DNA of 64,000 nt from Acinetobacter calcoaceticus DSM 30006 = CIP 81.8 (GTDB taxonomy: Bacteria > Pseudomonadota > Gammaproteobacteria > Pseudomonadales > Moraxellaceae). The translations under genes were made by a program, and so were the position numbers. The notes under the pieces are model-generated. The model had not been told where the DNA came from. It searched no databases and saw only the letters and a list, made by a program, of their open reading frames with translations. The first letter of the stretch is position 1. Each line of letters opens with the position of its first letter. The stretch lies in NCBI RefSeq assembly GCF_000368965.1, contig NZ_KB849779.1:248001-312000 (forward strand), in the 5' to 3' direction. This document shows, piece after piece, positions 63,959-64,000 of this stretch.

Positions 63959-64000
63959 AATAGTTTTCAGTAACTTGTCATTTTAGACACTGACATGGGC

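Noticed and set aside
1..64000. CRISPR arrays, insertion sequences, prophage or integrons
   Set aside because: No regularly spaced repeats, transposase, recombinase or phage structural genes were seen in any frame.

Overview
This window reads as chromosomal DNA of an Acinetobacter species, most likely a member of the A. calcoaceticus-baumannii complex. The base composition is AT-rich, around 40% GC by eye. The 448-codon AbeM-type MATE pump, the LysR/SDR pairs and a type II secretion gspF-gspG pair separated from the rest of its cluster all fit that genus. The assignment rests on recognising protein families, not on any search. I see no insertion sequence, prophage, integron, CRISPR array or rRNA operon. 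Apart from one pair of tRNA-Lys genes this is core, housekeeping-type chromosome.

Layout. 1-2.0 kb: leuD (cut by the window edge) and leuC for leucine synthesis, read leftwards. 2.2-6.1 kb: a small DUF2061 membrane protein behind a Fur-like box, a LysR regulator, then a leftward DUF2252 / Spo0M-like / small membrane protein group. 6.3-10 kb: a HAD phosphatase, then divergent rppH and ptsP. 10-13.8 kb: a long katG leader, katG and a metallo-beta-lactamase-fold hydrolase. 14.4-19.4 kb: a LysR regulator, a DUF1345 membrane protein, GST, a WYL regulator, a phosphoglycolate-phosphatase-like HAD and rluC. 19.4-23.5 kb: a hairpin-rich leader of about 700 nt and rne. 23.6-30.8 kb: an acyl-CoA synthetase, two tRNA-Lys genes, a divergent LysR/SDR pair, hemW, a YdcZ-type transporter and abeM. 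30.8-36 kb: two SfnB-type flavoenzymes, an ABC1 kinase, a zinc-free L31 behind a Zur-like box and a HopJ-family protein.

36-50 kb: crcB behind a fluoride riboswitch, a GFA protein, a BaiN-like flavoprotein, a TrmB-like methyltransferase, yacG, a GloB-like hydrolase, hemH, a DUF4062 protein, murI, DUF1285, electron-transfer flavoprotein dehydrogenase, tusA, corC-lnt, csaA and two small membrane proteins. 50-64 kb: gspG/gspF, priA, a Kef-type antiporter, hslO, a LysE-type exporter, cbpA-cbpM, a CorA-family transporter, pnp and rpsO with its promoter.

Several genes share themes. RNA turnover: rppH, rne and pnp. Oxidative and redox stress: katG, hslO, the Kef-type protein, GST and hemW. Metal or ion response: the Fur-like box, the Zur-like L31 site, the fluoride riboswitch/crcB, and the corC and CorA genes. 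The least expected signals are non-coding. They are hairpin-cluster elements in intergenic DNA, one of which sits between two copies of the 3' end of the ETF dehydrogenase gene and one of which appears to be read in frame as an abnormally long leader of the GspG pseudopilin, together with structured leaders ahead of rne, katG and a DUF2798 gene. No clearly new multi-gene system is visible; the DUF4062 protein is the only defence-like candidate.
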